A program made the position numbers and the translations under genes. Shown piece by piece: positions 54,425 to 64,000 of a stretch of 64,000 nucleotides of DNA. Source of the DNA: Panorpa germanica. Its lineage: Eukaryota > Arthropoda > Insecta > Mecoptera > Panorpidae. The stretch's first letter is position 1. The number at the start of each line of letters is the position of its first letter. The notes under the pieces were generated by a model. That model was given only the letters and a program-made list of their open reading frames with translations. It was not told the DNA's origin and searched no databases. The stretch spans positions 6,882,001 through 6,946,000 of the forward strand of contig OY783208.1 of the NCBI GenBank assembly GCA_963678705.1, written 5' to 3'.

Positions 54425-56517
54425 AATTAAAATCTATAATCCAATGATTATAATTTTATTAGTCTTTCCCGTATTTCTAGATTCATTCATAATTGAAACC
54501 TTAATAAAATAAATGTAATATAAAATTTAAATCAATAAATCAATCATATATAGTCGTTGGTAATTAAAATAATTCTTCTTTATCTGCTTTATGTAGGTGA
54601 TTTTGTTCTCATAATTTCATTTCAAAATGCGACAAACTTTGATAAATAAGTGAACACTTTCTTCGTTTCGAATACGCTCTGCCTCGCTTTGTTTTCGAAT
54701 GCGTCCTTGTCCTACTGCTTTGCATCTGGCTTCATATTCCGTATAAACAATACTGATAGTTTTTTAATGGTCCATTACATTTGTAAATTCTCGTTCTGTA
54801 CAATACTTGTAGATTAATACACATGATATATGTTTTCTTCTTAAGTGGTTACTGCTTCACTTAGACCCTTAATTTCTTCTCGATTATTCACGGACTTCGT
54901 CATTTCGTATTGTTTTCTTCATCTTTCAATTTGCATCGATTTCATCGGAATCTTCATCTCATAACGACTTGCATTCTGGTAGTTTCTCTCGTACATTCGA
55001 TCATTGACTCGTTCAAGTATTCACACTTATTACCTTAGTCTTACGCATTATGAAAATCAACTATTTGTCTCATCCTTCAGTTCTTCGTTGTGGTAAATGC
55101 TGCAATTTATACCCTTACGTAATTATCTTAATTATAAATTCATTTTCTGTCTTCTTTTCTATAATTTCTTACAATTGACATAACAAATTTGGCTCCTATA
55201 TAGCTCTTTTACTAATAATTCGATTACCTTAACTTAGAAGTTATAGTCATTACAAAATATGAATTTATTTCATAGCATATCTTAATTTCTAGTTATTTTA
55301 ATTATATTTTAAACATAACATGTAAATATCTTACGGCATGTGTTTCTTTTTTAAATATCATCTTATTACTTTTTTTTCTTTGATTGTATATATGTTTTCC
55401 AATTTTGCAATATTTATGCCATAAATTATTTTCATATCTCTTGCAAACTACTGTTAATTCTACATAATAATAAAATTTAATGTAAACATATTTTTTTTCC
55501 TTAATTCAAATACAAATTTAACTTTTCTCTTAAATTTAGAATTAATATTTCATACTTTAGATTATACTTTTATTAACGAATATTTTAATGAACTTATTCT
55601 CATTTACTGTATTTTTTCCATTTAACAAATTTATTATATTTATTTCTTTCAAATCAAAACGTTATTCTAACATGGTTATATCAAAAATTATTTTTAAATC
55701 TATTTATTATTTTTAAACAACAAAATCTTACTTTATAGATACTTTACTCAAATACTATAATCAAGGTAAACATAATTATTAAACTTCAACACTTGTTACT
55801 TGAATTTAAAACAACTTTTTATATTCGCATGTAGTAATACATGTGTTTCACAAAATAAAATTTCTTTTCTCTATATTATATTATATCTCAATGCAATTTT
55901 ACATTACAAGTGTTCAAATTTTCAATGAATACCTCTTATCAATTTTAAAATCTTCTTCTTTCTCTATTAAAGTTTTCAAAACAATCTGTGAACAGAAAAC
56001 ATTTTAATTTATTCAATATTTATGATATAAAATCTTCAATTAAGTCATCTCATCCTATTTGCTGCATTTATTATGTATCTTGTCCATCTGAAATTATATA
56101 GCATTAGTATATCTCAATAAAACATAAAAATAATTATTCTTTAAACGTTATTGTTACTCATGTTTCGTACATCTGTAACTTCTGGTCTAATTTGTATATT
56201 ATTGTACCCTTATCTAATTTATGTTCTCCAACCCCCTGTTAGAAATCTTATTTATGTTCACTTATATTCTCAAGTGTTAATTTCTTCTATGACCTTTCTG
56301 ACTCGAATTTCAATACATCTGTTACAAATAACTTTAGTCTCTAATTATATGTTTATTTTCTTAACTCATGACCTTTCTGTTTTTATGTTTATTTTACTCG
56401 TAAAATATTAAAGTACAATATTAGTTCCACTTAACTATTTTAACGATTAAATAATCCCTTTTTTAAATTGACCTTAACTAATTTATATCCTATTGAAACT
56501 CTGACAGTTATAATTAG
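54425..56517. other. Gene-free 2.1 kb between integrase and 3' LTR
   Basis: In envelope-carrying Gypsy elements an env gene would be here. On the element strand I find no long frame, no signal peptide and no cysteine-rich ectodomain. An 86-codon hydrophobic frame on the opposite strand (56151-56411) is a by-product of AT-rich composition. It is probably a long 3' untranslated region or a fully decayed env. Confidence 0.5.
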
Positions 56518-57570
56518 TTATATTCTACTATTCGATATCCACGGTTGTTTTGGTGCAACGCATCGGCTGCGCAAAGAGTAACTATGCCCAATTGTATCTT
56601 CAACTGGATTTTCTATCTCAATATCAATATTCTCTATATTGTCATTATTATCAATATTCGTGTCTATCTCGATTATTTCTTCTATCTCATCTGATATCTC
56701 ATTATTCGTATCACTAGTATAACCCAAATTCAATAAATTACCGAAACCTGTATTTAGATTCGTACCATTTTCTTCATCTTCAGATTCACTTTCTGAATGA
56801 ACTTCATTATTTTCTGAAAATACCTCAGCTGTATTACCTTTAAATTTCTTGAGGCGATTAACATGCACTCGTTCTTCTCGTTTACCATAAATTTCTTTTA
56901 TTAAAAAATTTACTTCGCTGGTTCTATCAATAATTCTATAAGGTCCTCGCCATACTTTTCCAAGCTTTCTACTTAATCCTGGTGTGTGCGTCATATGTTT
57001 CAATAGCACATGATCACCTATTTTAAATTTGACCGGTTCCGACTTTTTATTATATTGTTTAGCTTGTCTATCTTTTGCTGTTTCTAACCTTTCTGTACAT
57101 AACTTAAAAGCGTTCTTTAATCTTAAAATTAATTCGGCGGCATAATTATTATCGAGGTCGTATCTAACTCTTTCTGGTTTTAATACTTCACCATATGGTA
57201 ATACCATATCACGACCATGCATTAGAAAAAATGGTGTTTCTTGTGTCGAACTATGTATAGCTGCATTGTATGCCATGACAGCGTAGTTTAAACAGGAATC
57301 CCAATTCCTTTGATCAGAATCCACGAAATGTGACAAATAGTCTTTTAATATACGATGACAACGCTCTAAACTTCCGTTTGTCGAAGGAGAATACGCTGAT
57401 GTTGAAAGTTGCGTAATGTCTAGTCTTTTACAAACGTTTCTAAATAATTCGGACAAAAAGTTAGTACCTCTATCTGTCAATAAAGCTTTAGGAGTACCAT
57501 AACGTGCTATAACTTGTTCACAAAATACCTTTGCTACCGTTTCTGCAGACTGATCAGGTATTGAAAAACG
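56518..57570 (-). pseudogene. Gypsy integrase, second half (after a frameshift)
   Basis: Coding resumes one frame away from the main Pol frame at about 57570 with PDQSAETVAKVFCEQVIARY. It contains LTDRGTNFLSELF (second catalytic Asp) and STNGSLERCHRILKDYL (catalytic Glu), then the GPY/F module GPYRIIDRTSEVNFLIKEI and an acidic tail. The two halves would join with one base change near 57565-57590, where GCGTTT occurs twice 13 bp apart. The long acidic tail after the GPY/F module (SESESEDEEN, then many Glu/Asp/Ile repeats) is unusual. There is no ATG; the frame depends on the part above. Confidence 0.85.
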
Positions 57571-60500
57571 CTTTTACAAACGCTTGCAAGTATTTTGAGA
57601 ATGCACATTGAACTGTTAAAATGTACTTCATTCCTGAATTACTGAGTACTAATGGTCCTACAATATCTAGTGAAATTCTTTCAAATGGATAAGTAAGCGG
57701 TTTAAATTTCTGTAACGGTGCTCGTTTTAAATGAGGTGACGTTTTTCTCATTTGACAGCTTAAACATTCTTCACAATATCTTTTTATGTCTTGTCTCATT
57801 GCTGGCCATACAAAATGTTTCTTTATTATCTGTAGTGTCCCTTCAAATGCCCTATGCCCTGCTGAAGGCGTATTGTGAAACATATATAATATATTCGGTA
57901 CCATTCGTGTTGGTGCTACTACACAGTCATTTCTATCTGTTTTTTCATTACTTTTCTTATATAGTATACCCCTATCATCTAAATAATAATCATTTTTCTC
58001 CCCATACTTAGTTTGTGTTATTAATTGTTTAATATGGGAATCACTAGCTTGTTCATTTTTAATTTGACACCAATCCCAATATGGAACTTCTTCAGCTGCT
58101 ACGGCTGCAATACTTTCTGTTTCTATTCTACTTAATGCATCGACATTACCGTGTTTTACCCCTGGTCTATAAATAATTTCAAAATCGTAATCTGCTAAAG
58201 TTAAAGCCCACCGTGCTAATCTACTTTTCATTGGATCTTTCATAGTCATTAACCAACGTAATGATCTGTGATTTGTTTGAATCTTAAATTTCTTACCATA
58301 TAAGTACGTACGAAAATGTGATAAACTCCATAAAATCGCTAAACATTCCCTTTCTGTGGTTGAGTAATTTTTCTCACATTTATTTAATTTACGAGAAGCG
58401 TATGCTACAGGACGTTCTACTCCATCCTGAACTTGGTTTAGGATTGCACCTAATGCGATTCCTGATGCATCTGTACCTAATATAAATTCTTGACTAAAAT
58501 CTGGGTAAGCTAAGACTGGCTCAGAACATAACGCGTTTTTTAATGCTTCAAAACTTTTCTCTTGTTCAGGTCCCCAAATAAATGACTCATTTTTGCATGT
58601 TAGTTTTGTTAGGCTTGATGATAATTCTGAAAAATTCTTTATAAATCGTCTATAAAATGAAGCTAACCCTATAAAAGATCGGATTTGTTTAACTGTTTTC
58701 GGACGCGGATAGTTTCTAATTACTTCCGTTTTTTCTGGATCTGCCTTTACACCATCACTAGAAATAATATGACCAAGATATTGCGTTTCTTTATTCATAA
58801 ATTCACATTTACTAGGCTTCAATGTCAAACTTGCTTCTCTCAAGCGATCGAAAACCTCTTTAATTCTCTGGATATGTGAATCTACATCATCGTTACTAAA
58901 TATTATAATATCATCTAGGTAAACTAAACAATGTACTCCGGTTAAACCCGCTAACACTGCATACATAAGTCTCTGAAATGTAGCAGGAGCTGATACTAAC
59001 CCAAACGGCATAACATTAAATTGAAGGTGTAAATCAGGTGTTGAAAATGCTGTTAATTCTTTAGATTTTTCGTCCATTTCAATTTGCCAAAATCCCGATG
59101 CTAAATCTAATTTGGTAAATAAACTTGCTTTGCCTAATTTATTAAGAGTGTCTACTAAGTGTGGTAATGGAAAGTAATCTCTTTTTGTTATTGCGTTAAG
59201 ACCCCTGTAATCTATGCAAACTCTAACCTTGTTTTCCCCATTTGCTGCTTTCTTATTTACAAGAACAACATTACTGGACCACGGTGACATTGATGGTTCT
59301 ACTATGCCATCTTCAAGCATTTGATCTATCTGTTCTCTCAGTACCTGTAACTGTGCATGCGGAACTCTATATGGTTGTTTAGTTATAGGAGGAACATCTT
59401 GAATTATTATCTTATGTTTAACTATCGAGGTAGTCTTCAATTCTTGACCCTCTGTTAAGAATATGTCGCGATATTCGTAAATTAAATTTTCCATTTTACT
59501 TTGGTCTCTAGCACTTAAATGATTTAACTTTATTTTACTAAAAAGTTCCGTTATTCTCTGTGTTTTATTTATATCATCATTCTTATGACTTTTTTGCTTC
59601 CACTGATTGGTAACTTCATGTATAATTTTATCTTCTTTAGCTGTTAAATTATTATAACCTATTTCATCAAATAACTGTATATTTTCAAACCCTGCGTTTA
59701 ATTCTGCTGATCGTACAGCACCAATTAAAATATTTTTATTACGTTGCCGGACGTGTTCTCTTAATAATTCAACTGTTTCAGTATATTCGTTATCATATGG
59801 CTCTATTATACCTATCTTAGTATTTATTGGTATATTAATATTCTTCTGCGTAACATTGGTTATTCTACATATTAACCTACCCTTACATATTGAATTTACA
59901 CTTCTTGCTACTAATACTCCATCTATACTCAATTCTGGGTTAAAAATCCCATGACCTTCCTTAATGTCTTTTTGAAATGCATGAACATTTATTGTACATC
60001 GGGGCGGTAACGTTTCTTGACCTAGTAACCTAACACTATACCGATTACTACTACACGTGTGTGCGTCTGTTCGCTTTCGAGTGGTCTCAGATTTCTTACT
60101 CATATTATTTATGTTTATTTTTTCTACTCGCTCAGCTGTGTGTATTCTTTTTAACCACTTTGTTTGTAAATTCTTCCATTTCTTTATCTGTTCTTCGGCT
60201 TTAACATTCTTTCCGTCAATGTTATCTTTTAAATCATTATCATTTTTATTTATTACACAGTTCATATACCTTTTTTCATCTTTTTCCGATTCGCCATCAT
60301 AGAATGCTATCTTTATTTTACATTCCGAAAATATATATTCAATCATTTTACTCACTATTGTAAAATCTAATTTATCTAGCCCACATGCTATGTATGGTAA
60401 TGCAATAAATTTCACTTTATTTTCTAACATATGATCCCGTAATTTAATTATTGACGAATATAAATCTGCGTAGAGAGGTTTCTCGTTACTCCTCTTCTTT

Positions 60501-61377
60501 GTCACTAAATAATATATAAAACGATTTTCATCTTTTAATATAGCTAATCCACCCTTTTCCTGTTTCTGTTTCAAAAGCTGCTCAACTCTACCAAATCTTT
60601 CTTTAAATTCAACTGCTATTCCTTGTGACATACGTAAATCTGAGGCTACACAATGACCCAATGCATACTTGCTAGATGCATTAAACAAATCTCCCTTATT
60701 AAAATTTATACTGCACAACGTCTCTATCGTTGGAAATCTACTATTTTTCCATTTTAGAAAATCATCAAAACTTTTATAATCGTGCCCTATCTTATCAATT
60801 CGCTGATTATTTACTTCTCTTTTTACGTCAATATTTTCTGTTTCAGTACAACCTATATTTCTACCTTTTCTATTCTTTTCTACGATTTTCCCTGACTTTG
60901 ATATAATACGCTTTTGCTTTCTAATGATACCATTTACATTTTCTCTAATCATATTATTTATATTTAAATTATCTCTCTGAAAATCATGTACAGTATTACG
61001 ATTAATGTCGTAAATAACGTTTCTGTATATTAAAATACCCTTTCCAAAATCTACAATTATCCCAAATTTACGAAGAAAGTCTAACCCAATTATACCTGTC
61101 CAATTTTCCATTACATTATCCCCAAATAAATCTAACTTTAATCTGCTTTTACCAAGTGTATGTATTTTATTATTTTGTGCATTTCGCAAAATATTTTGCG
61201 ATTCTGTAATTTTTTCTGTTTTTAAACATTCTCTAGTTAGTAGGCTGGCGCCTGCACCACTATCTATAAGAACGTTGCAATTTTGACCATTAATTACTAA
61301 ATTAAGAAACCATTGATTATCATGAAATGCCGGTACATACAACTCTGTAAGATTACCCTTTTTACTTATTGAATGGC
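57554..61377 (-). CDS. Gypsy Pol: protease, macro domain, RT, RNase H, integrase start
   Basis: The frame overlaps the end of gag in the -1 frame and is open upstream to about 61377; residue 1 is counted from 61342. Protease: LIDSGAGASLL at 25-35 and IIGLDFL at 84-90. Macro domain: about 210-350. A linker and a conserved pre-RT segment (LPPRCTINV...GVLVARSV) follow. RT: VRVCIDYRGLN (707-717), MPFGLVSAPATFQ, YLDD at 809-812. RNase H: TDAS at 957-960, TTERE, then TNH at 1023-1025 where TDH is expected, and NVDALSR. Integrase zinc finger: HNTPSAGH with C1193/C1196, first catalytic Asp in ERISLDIVGPL. The frame ends at 57554 through a frameshift, so integrase is split. Confidence 0.92.
60293..60715 (-). 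other. Macro domain (TARG1/OARD1-like ADP-ribose glycohydrolase) inside Gypsy Pol
   Basis: Residues 210-350 of Pol match the fold landmarks of the human terminal ADP-ribose glycohydrolase TARG1 (OARD1): FNKGDLFNASSKYALGHCVA, then DLRMSQGIAVEFKERFG, YYLVTKKRSNEKP, and LPYIACGLDKLDF. TARG1 uses a Lys (K84) and an Asp (D125) to remove ADP-ribose from Asp/Glu side chains. The equivalents here are K282 in LVTKK and D323 in CGLD, both present. It is in the same uninterrupted frame as protease and RT, so it is part of the polyprotein. Its substrate in the element's life cycle is unknown. A role against host ADP-ribosylation is an inference. Confidence 0.9.
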
Positions 61378-62487
61378 TTCTACGTCTCGGGTAGTGAGTG
61401 AAGCCATCAATCCGTTTAAATTACCCTCATAATTATTGGACGCGCGTAAATTTCTTTCTTCTACTTCGCTTGGCTTATTTTCGATGCTGCGAATATTTCT
61501 ATTACTTTGGAAAGTCACTTGTCTCTGATTTCTCGCAGGACTACGGCTATCATTATATTCTTGGAGGACTCTAACTCTCCCTAATCGGTCATTACTTTGA
61601 CTACGGTTTCCATACCTATTTGAACTGCGATTTCTTTGAAATCGATCTCTTACGTCTCTTATCTCCCGTTGAGGACGACTACGACAATCTCTCTGAAAAT
61701 GTCCTACTCTGTTACAATTATAACACCTTGCACCATCTCTTTGCCTATTATTAAACCTACGGCCTTGTGAACCGCTACGCGTGTTGCTAGGTCGCATAGA
61801 CGATTGATTATTTTGAGATATGCGATTTACATAATAGTGGTCGGTTCTATTTACTCGGTTTGTACCCCCTGTAGCAATCTCTGCTACGTAGCCTTGCTTC
61901 GATGAGACTAAATCATCGGTTTCTACCCTTTCCGCAATTTCAACGGCACTATTAAAACTCTTGGGATCCGCGGCCCAAATAAACTTAGAATATCTCGGCG
62001 ATATCCCTTCTTTAAATCTTTTTAAAACGGCTACTTGCAACTCAACTGTAAGCTTCTTTTCTTGCTCTTTATCAATTGCTTCTGGTACACATTTTGACCC
62101 TAATGCCCATAACCTTTGTGAAAATTCATAAACAGTCTCGCCATGTCTTTGTTTACAACCCCCGAACTCAATTTCTGCTTGTCTCAGAGCAGATGGCCCT
62201 TTTCTGCTATATCTAGACAATAATGCATTACGAATACTCATATAACTACGGTTCTCGCTTTGAACCTCCGAATTAGACAAAAGATATTCAGCTACATCAG
62301 GCGACACTTTCGCAAATACGGTAACTGATTGCACCTTATCGGTCCAATCCAACAACTCTGCCATTTGATCCACCGCATTTAAAAATGTTGCTATGCTACC
62401 TGTACCGTCAAAGAATGGTATATAATTCAATCCTTTTAATTTAGGAATTTCTGGGGCAATAACTGCGTTTGTTTCATTAGCCGTCAT
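61366..62487 (-). CDS. Gypsy Gag, 373 aa
   Basis: The frame starts at ATG 62487. Residues 20-200 form the helical retrotransposon gag region (FFDGTGSIATFLNAVDQMAE, then SYMSIRNALLSRYS and ETVYEFSQRLWALG). A basic Arg/Asn/Ser-rich stretch precedes one CCHC zinc knuckle, CYNCNRVGHFQRDC at 255-268, followed by more Arg-rich sequence that binds RNA. It assembles the cytoplasmic particle. The pol frame overlaps the last codons in -1, so Pol is made by ribosomal frameshifting. No classical slippery heptamer was identified before the stop. Confidence 0.92.
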   Translation of the reverse strand: MTANETNAVIAPEIPKLKGLNYIPFFDGTGSIATFLNAVDQMAELLDWTDKVQSVTVFAKVSPDVAEYLLSNSEVQSENRSYMSIRNALLSRYSRKGPSALRQAEIEFGGCKQRHGETVYEFSQRLWALGSKCVPEAIDKEQEKKLTVELQVAVLKRFKEGISPRYSKFIWAADPKSFNSAVEIAERVETDDLVSSKQGYVAEIATGGTNRVNRTDHYYVNRISQNNQSSMRPSNTRSGSQGRRFNNRQRDGARCYNCNRVGHFQRDCRSRPQREIRDVRDRFQRNRSSNRYGNRSQSNDRLGRVRVLQEYNDSRSPARNQRQVTFQSNRNIRSIENKPSEVEERNLRASNNYEGNLNGLMASLTTRDVEAIQ

Positions 62488-63730
62488 TTTAACTATTTGG
62501 AATAAACTTTAAATCAAATAAAAACCTTTAGTAAGCTTCAATAAACTACTCCAAATATTTTAAAATCTATTTTTTTTTAAAAGTAAACAATATCTTACAC
62601 GGCCTTAGTTATTTTAACAAAACTGTACGCTTGTGATTTACTTTTTGAAACGAAATGGAACGTCTAGTTGTTTATATCTACATAAAAATAAACAAACAAA
62701 TTATTTTTAAGTAGGTCAAACAAAATGCTAGTATATTTAATATAGACTGTTTTTAGAACAATAAAAACCCAAATAAAAATTATGACAAACAGTATTTATG
62801 ACAAAAGTATATTAACGAATTGTAAATTGATAAAATAATTTTTAATTATTAGTGAAATAAAATCAAATAAACTATTTTATGTAATACTCAATATTTTCTC
62901 ATATAATCTAAAAATAAATTCAAAATAATTTCAAATAAGTTGTGTTACAAATTTTTTAATCGTTCCAATCACTTAATAAAATTACGACAAAACAAAAACT
63001 ACTTATTTTTTCAATTCCTGTTACAATGACTCTAAACTTTATACTTTATAAAAACGTGCCACTTTACTTGTGAATTACAAAAACTATTTTAAAAAATATT
63101 CCTTATTTAGTTACGGTTAAAACAAAATATTCAACTTTAACAAGTTATGGTTTAGAAAAATTATCTACTGTTTAGTTCCTTAAATTTATTCCCTTTTACA
63201 AAAACTTAAAATACCCCACTCTTTGATTATTTAAATATTCCCTTTTCTTGAATTATGCTGATATCTTTTCTTTTTCTAACTATTAATCTGCAGTTGCTAG
63301 TTGCAATTAATAAACTATATTCCTTTTTTCCAATTAATCCTTTTTATCCGTTTTTCCCAGTTATTACAATTTATTCCTTTTTTCACAACTAATAAAACTT
63401 ATTTTTATTTCTTTTTCACAGTTACTAAGATTATCCCTTTATTTTCTCAAATTAAATTTTCCACTTAATGCCTTTTTTCCAAATTACTCAAATTTCTGCC
63501 TTTTTTAATATCCCACAATTTTAATACCTTTTTTAACGTATCTCTCTTTTAAAATACCTTACAAGTTCTATACCCTTTTTCTTTTAAATGACCCCACAAT
63601 TTCAATACCTCTCTTTTAACATATTTCTCTTTTAATACACCTCTTTTCAATACACCCCACAAATTTCGTATCTCACGTATTTTCGTATTTTAACGTATCT
63701 CTCTTTTAATGCACCTCTTTTTAAATGACC
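62488..63730 (-). other. Gypsy leader with irregular purine/pyrimidine repeats
   Basis: The 1.24 kb leader has no gene. Between about 63170 and 63720 the plus strand carries many loosely spaced CCTTTTTTC and CTCTTTTAA blocks, so the RNA has A/G-rich blocks (GAAAAAAGG, TTAAAAGAG). This is a degenerate array, possibly a packaging or dimerisation region. Confidence 0.6.
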
Positions 63731-63745
63731 CCACACCTGACACCA
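63731..63745 (-). promoter_or_regulatory. Gypsy primer binding site
   Basis: On the element strand TTACA-TTT-TGGTGTCAGGTGTGG follows the LTR with a 3-base gap. Its complement CCACACCTGACACCA resembles the 3' end of tRNA-Leu. The assignment is from memory and tentative. Confidence 0.7.
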
Positions 63746-63748
63746 AAA

Positions 63749-64000
63749 TGTAACCCTACCCCCTTATATCTACTATCTATATATGGTGGTAGTTACTTAT
63801 TTTATGAGAACGATTTTACAATCGTCTCATGCGAAGAGTTCGTTTAGAGATCTGGATCTCCTTGAGTCGGATGACCTAAGCTAATTGTGGAGGTATATAT
63901 AACTATCAGGACTTATTACCTCATCTAATCATATTACATAAATATATTAGGTTTTACTTACTTTTTGTACTTTCTGCAGGCAGCTTCCTCTGCTTTGGAC
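63749..64000 (-). repeat. Gypsy 5' LTR, partial
   Basis: It matches 53569-53820 without a difference I can see and continues past the window end. About 590 bp of this LTR are missing. Confidence 0.92.

Larger units (their letters stand above)
53569..64000 (-). mobile_element. Ty3/Gypsy LTR retrotransposon with macro domain, about 11 kb, cut by window end
   Basis: The LTR at 53569-54408 starts and ends TGTAAC/GTTACA. Its partner begins at 63749, at a constant offset of 10180 bp, and runs off the window. The 252 bases that can be compared look identical. The order on the minus strand is LTR, primer binding site, leader, gag, protease-macro-RT-RNase H-integrase, a 2.1-kb stretch without a gene, polypurine tract, LTR. 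A frameshift in integrase and a catalytic-site change in RNase H indicate a defective copy despite its recent insertion. Confidence 0.92.

Noticed and set aside
56151-56411. 86-codon hydrophobic frame in the Gypsy element, considered as an envelope remnant
   Set aside because: It is on the opposite strand from gag and pol, so it cannot be env; composition explains it.
57718-60302. Plus-strand frames over the Gypsy pol gene
   Set aside because: They are antisense shadows of the conserved Pol frame.
60293-60715. Possibility that the macro domain is a host gene joined by misassembly
   Set aside because: It lies in one continuous frame with protease upstream and RT downstream and shares their codon composition, with no splice sites or boundary; a chimera would not keep the frame on both sides.
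1-64000. tRNA, rRNA or other RNA genes
   Set aside because: No cloverleaf with A and B boxes or rRNA-like block was recognised by eye on either strand; a covariance-model scan would be needed for a firm negative.

Overview
The window is a strongly AT-rich piece of animal nuclear DNA, most likely from an insect. It has spliced genes with GT-AG introns, a prolyl 4-hydroxylase alpha-type gene, C2H2 zinc-finger genes with short linkers, an errantivirus-like envelope relic, and BEL/Pao, Ty3/Gypsy, Helitron, PIF/Harbinger and Polinton-type sequences. Nothing in it is bacterial or plasmid-like. Only a small share is host coding sequence; most of it is nested mobile DNA.

Left part (1-11.2 kb): relics of a large self-replicating element. 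A protein-primed family B DNA polymerase gene lies broken on the minus strand (4058 to about 1854). Its palm region is missing and its C-terminal tail sits in a 742-bp tandem array (142-2163). Two small acidic or unknown reading frames follow (5522-6380). Next come two decayed copies of an envelope (baculovirus F-like) gene (7.44-8.0 and 9.66-10.6 kb); the second ends in a polypurine tract and an LTR start near 10616.

Central host gene (11840-23418, plus strand): seven exons of a prolyl 4-hydroxylase alpha-type gene, from the peptide-substrate-binding region to the C-terminus. The iron ligands and the 2-oxoglutarate-binding lysine are present. The last exon has TGA where the family has a conserved Trp, so it is a candidate pseudogene or null allele. 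The introns carry many MITEs, a Harbinger relic and a small TIR element that encodes a spliced THAP-domain protein.

Right-centre (24-53.5 kb): a segmentally duplicated block of KRAB-less C2H2 zinc-finger genes on the minus strand. Two are intact (24842-26101 and 50313-51488). One is split by a Harbinger element that itself carries a complete 5.6-kb Helitron (34596-40221) with an uninterrupted Rep-helicase gene. Two more are 3' fragments. One duplicate also carries a BEL/Pao element with apparently identical 480-bp LTRs and an open 1250-codon reading frame that lacks the RT thumb/connection and the integrase core. Several insertions have an empty paralogous site inside the same window, so their boundaries can be read to the base.

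Right end (53569-64000): a Ty3/Gypsy element of about 11 kb on the minus strand, inserted in a MITE and cut by the window end. Its Pol contains, between the protease and the reverse transcriptase, a macro domain that closely resembles the ADP-ribose glycohydrolase TARG1/OARD1, with both catalytic residues kept. This captured ADP-ribose-processing domain is the most unusual thing in the window.
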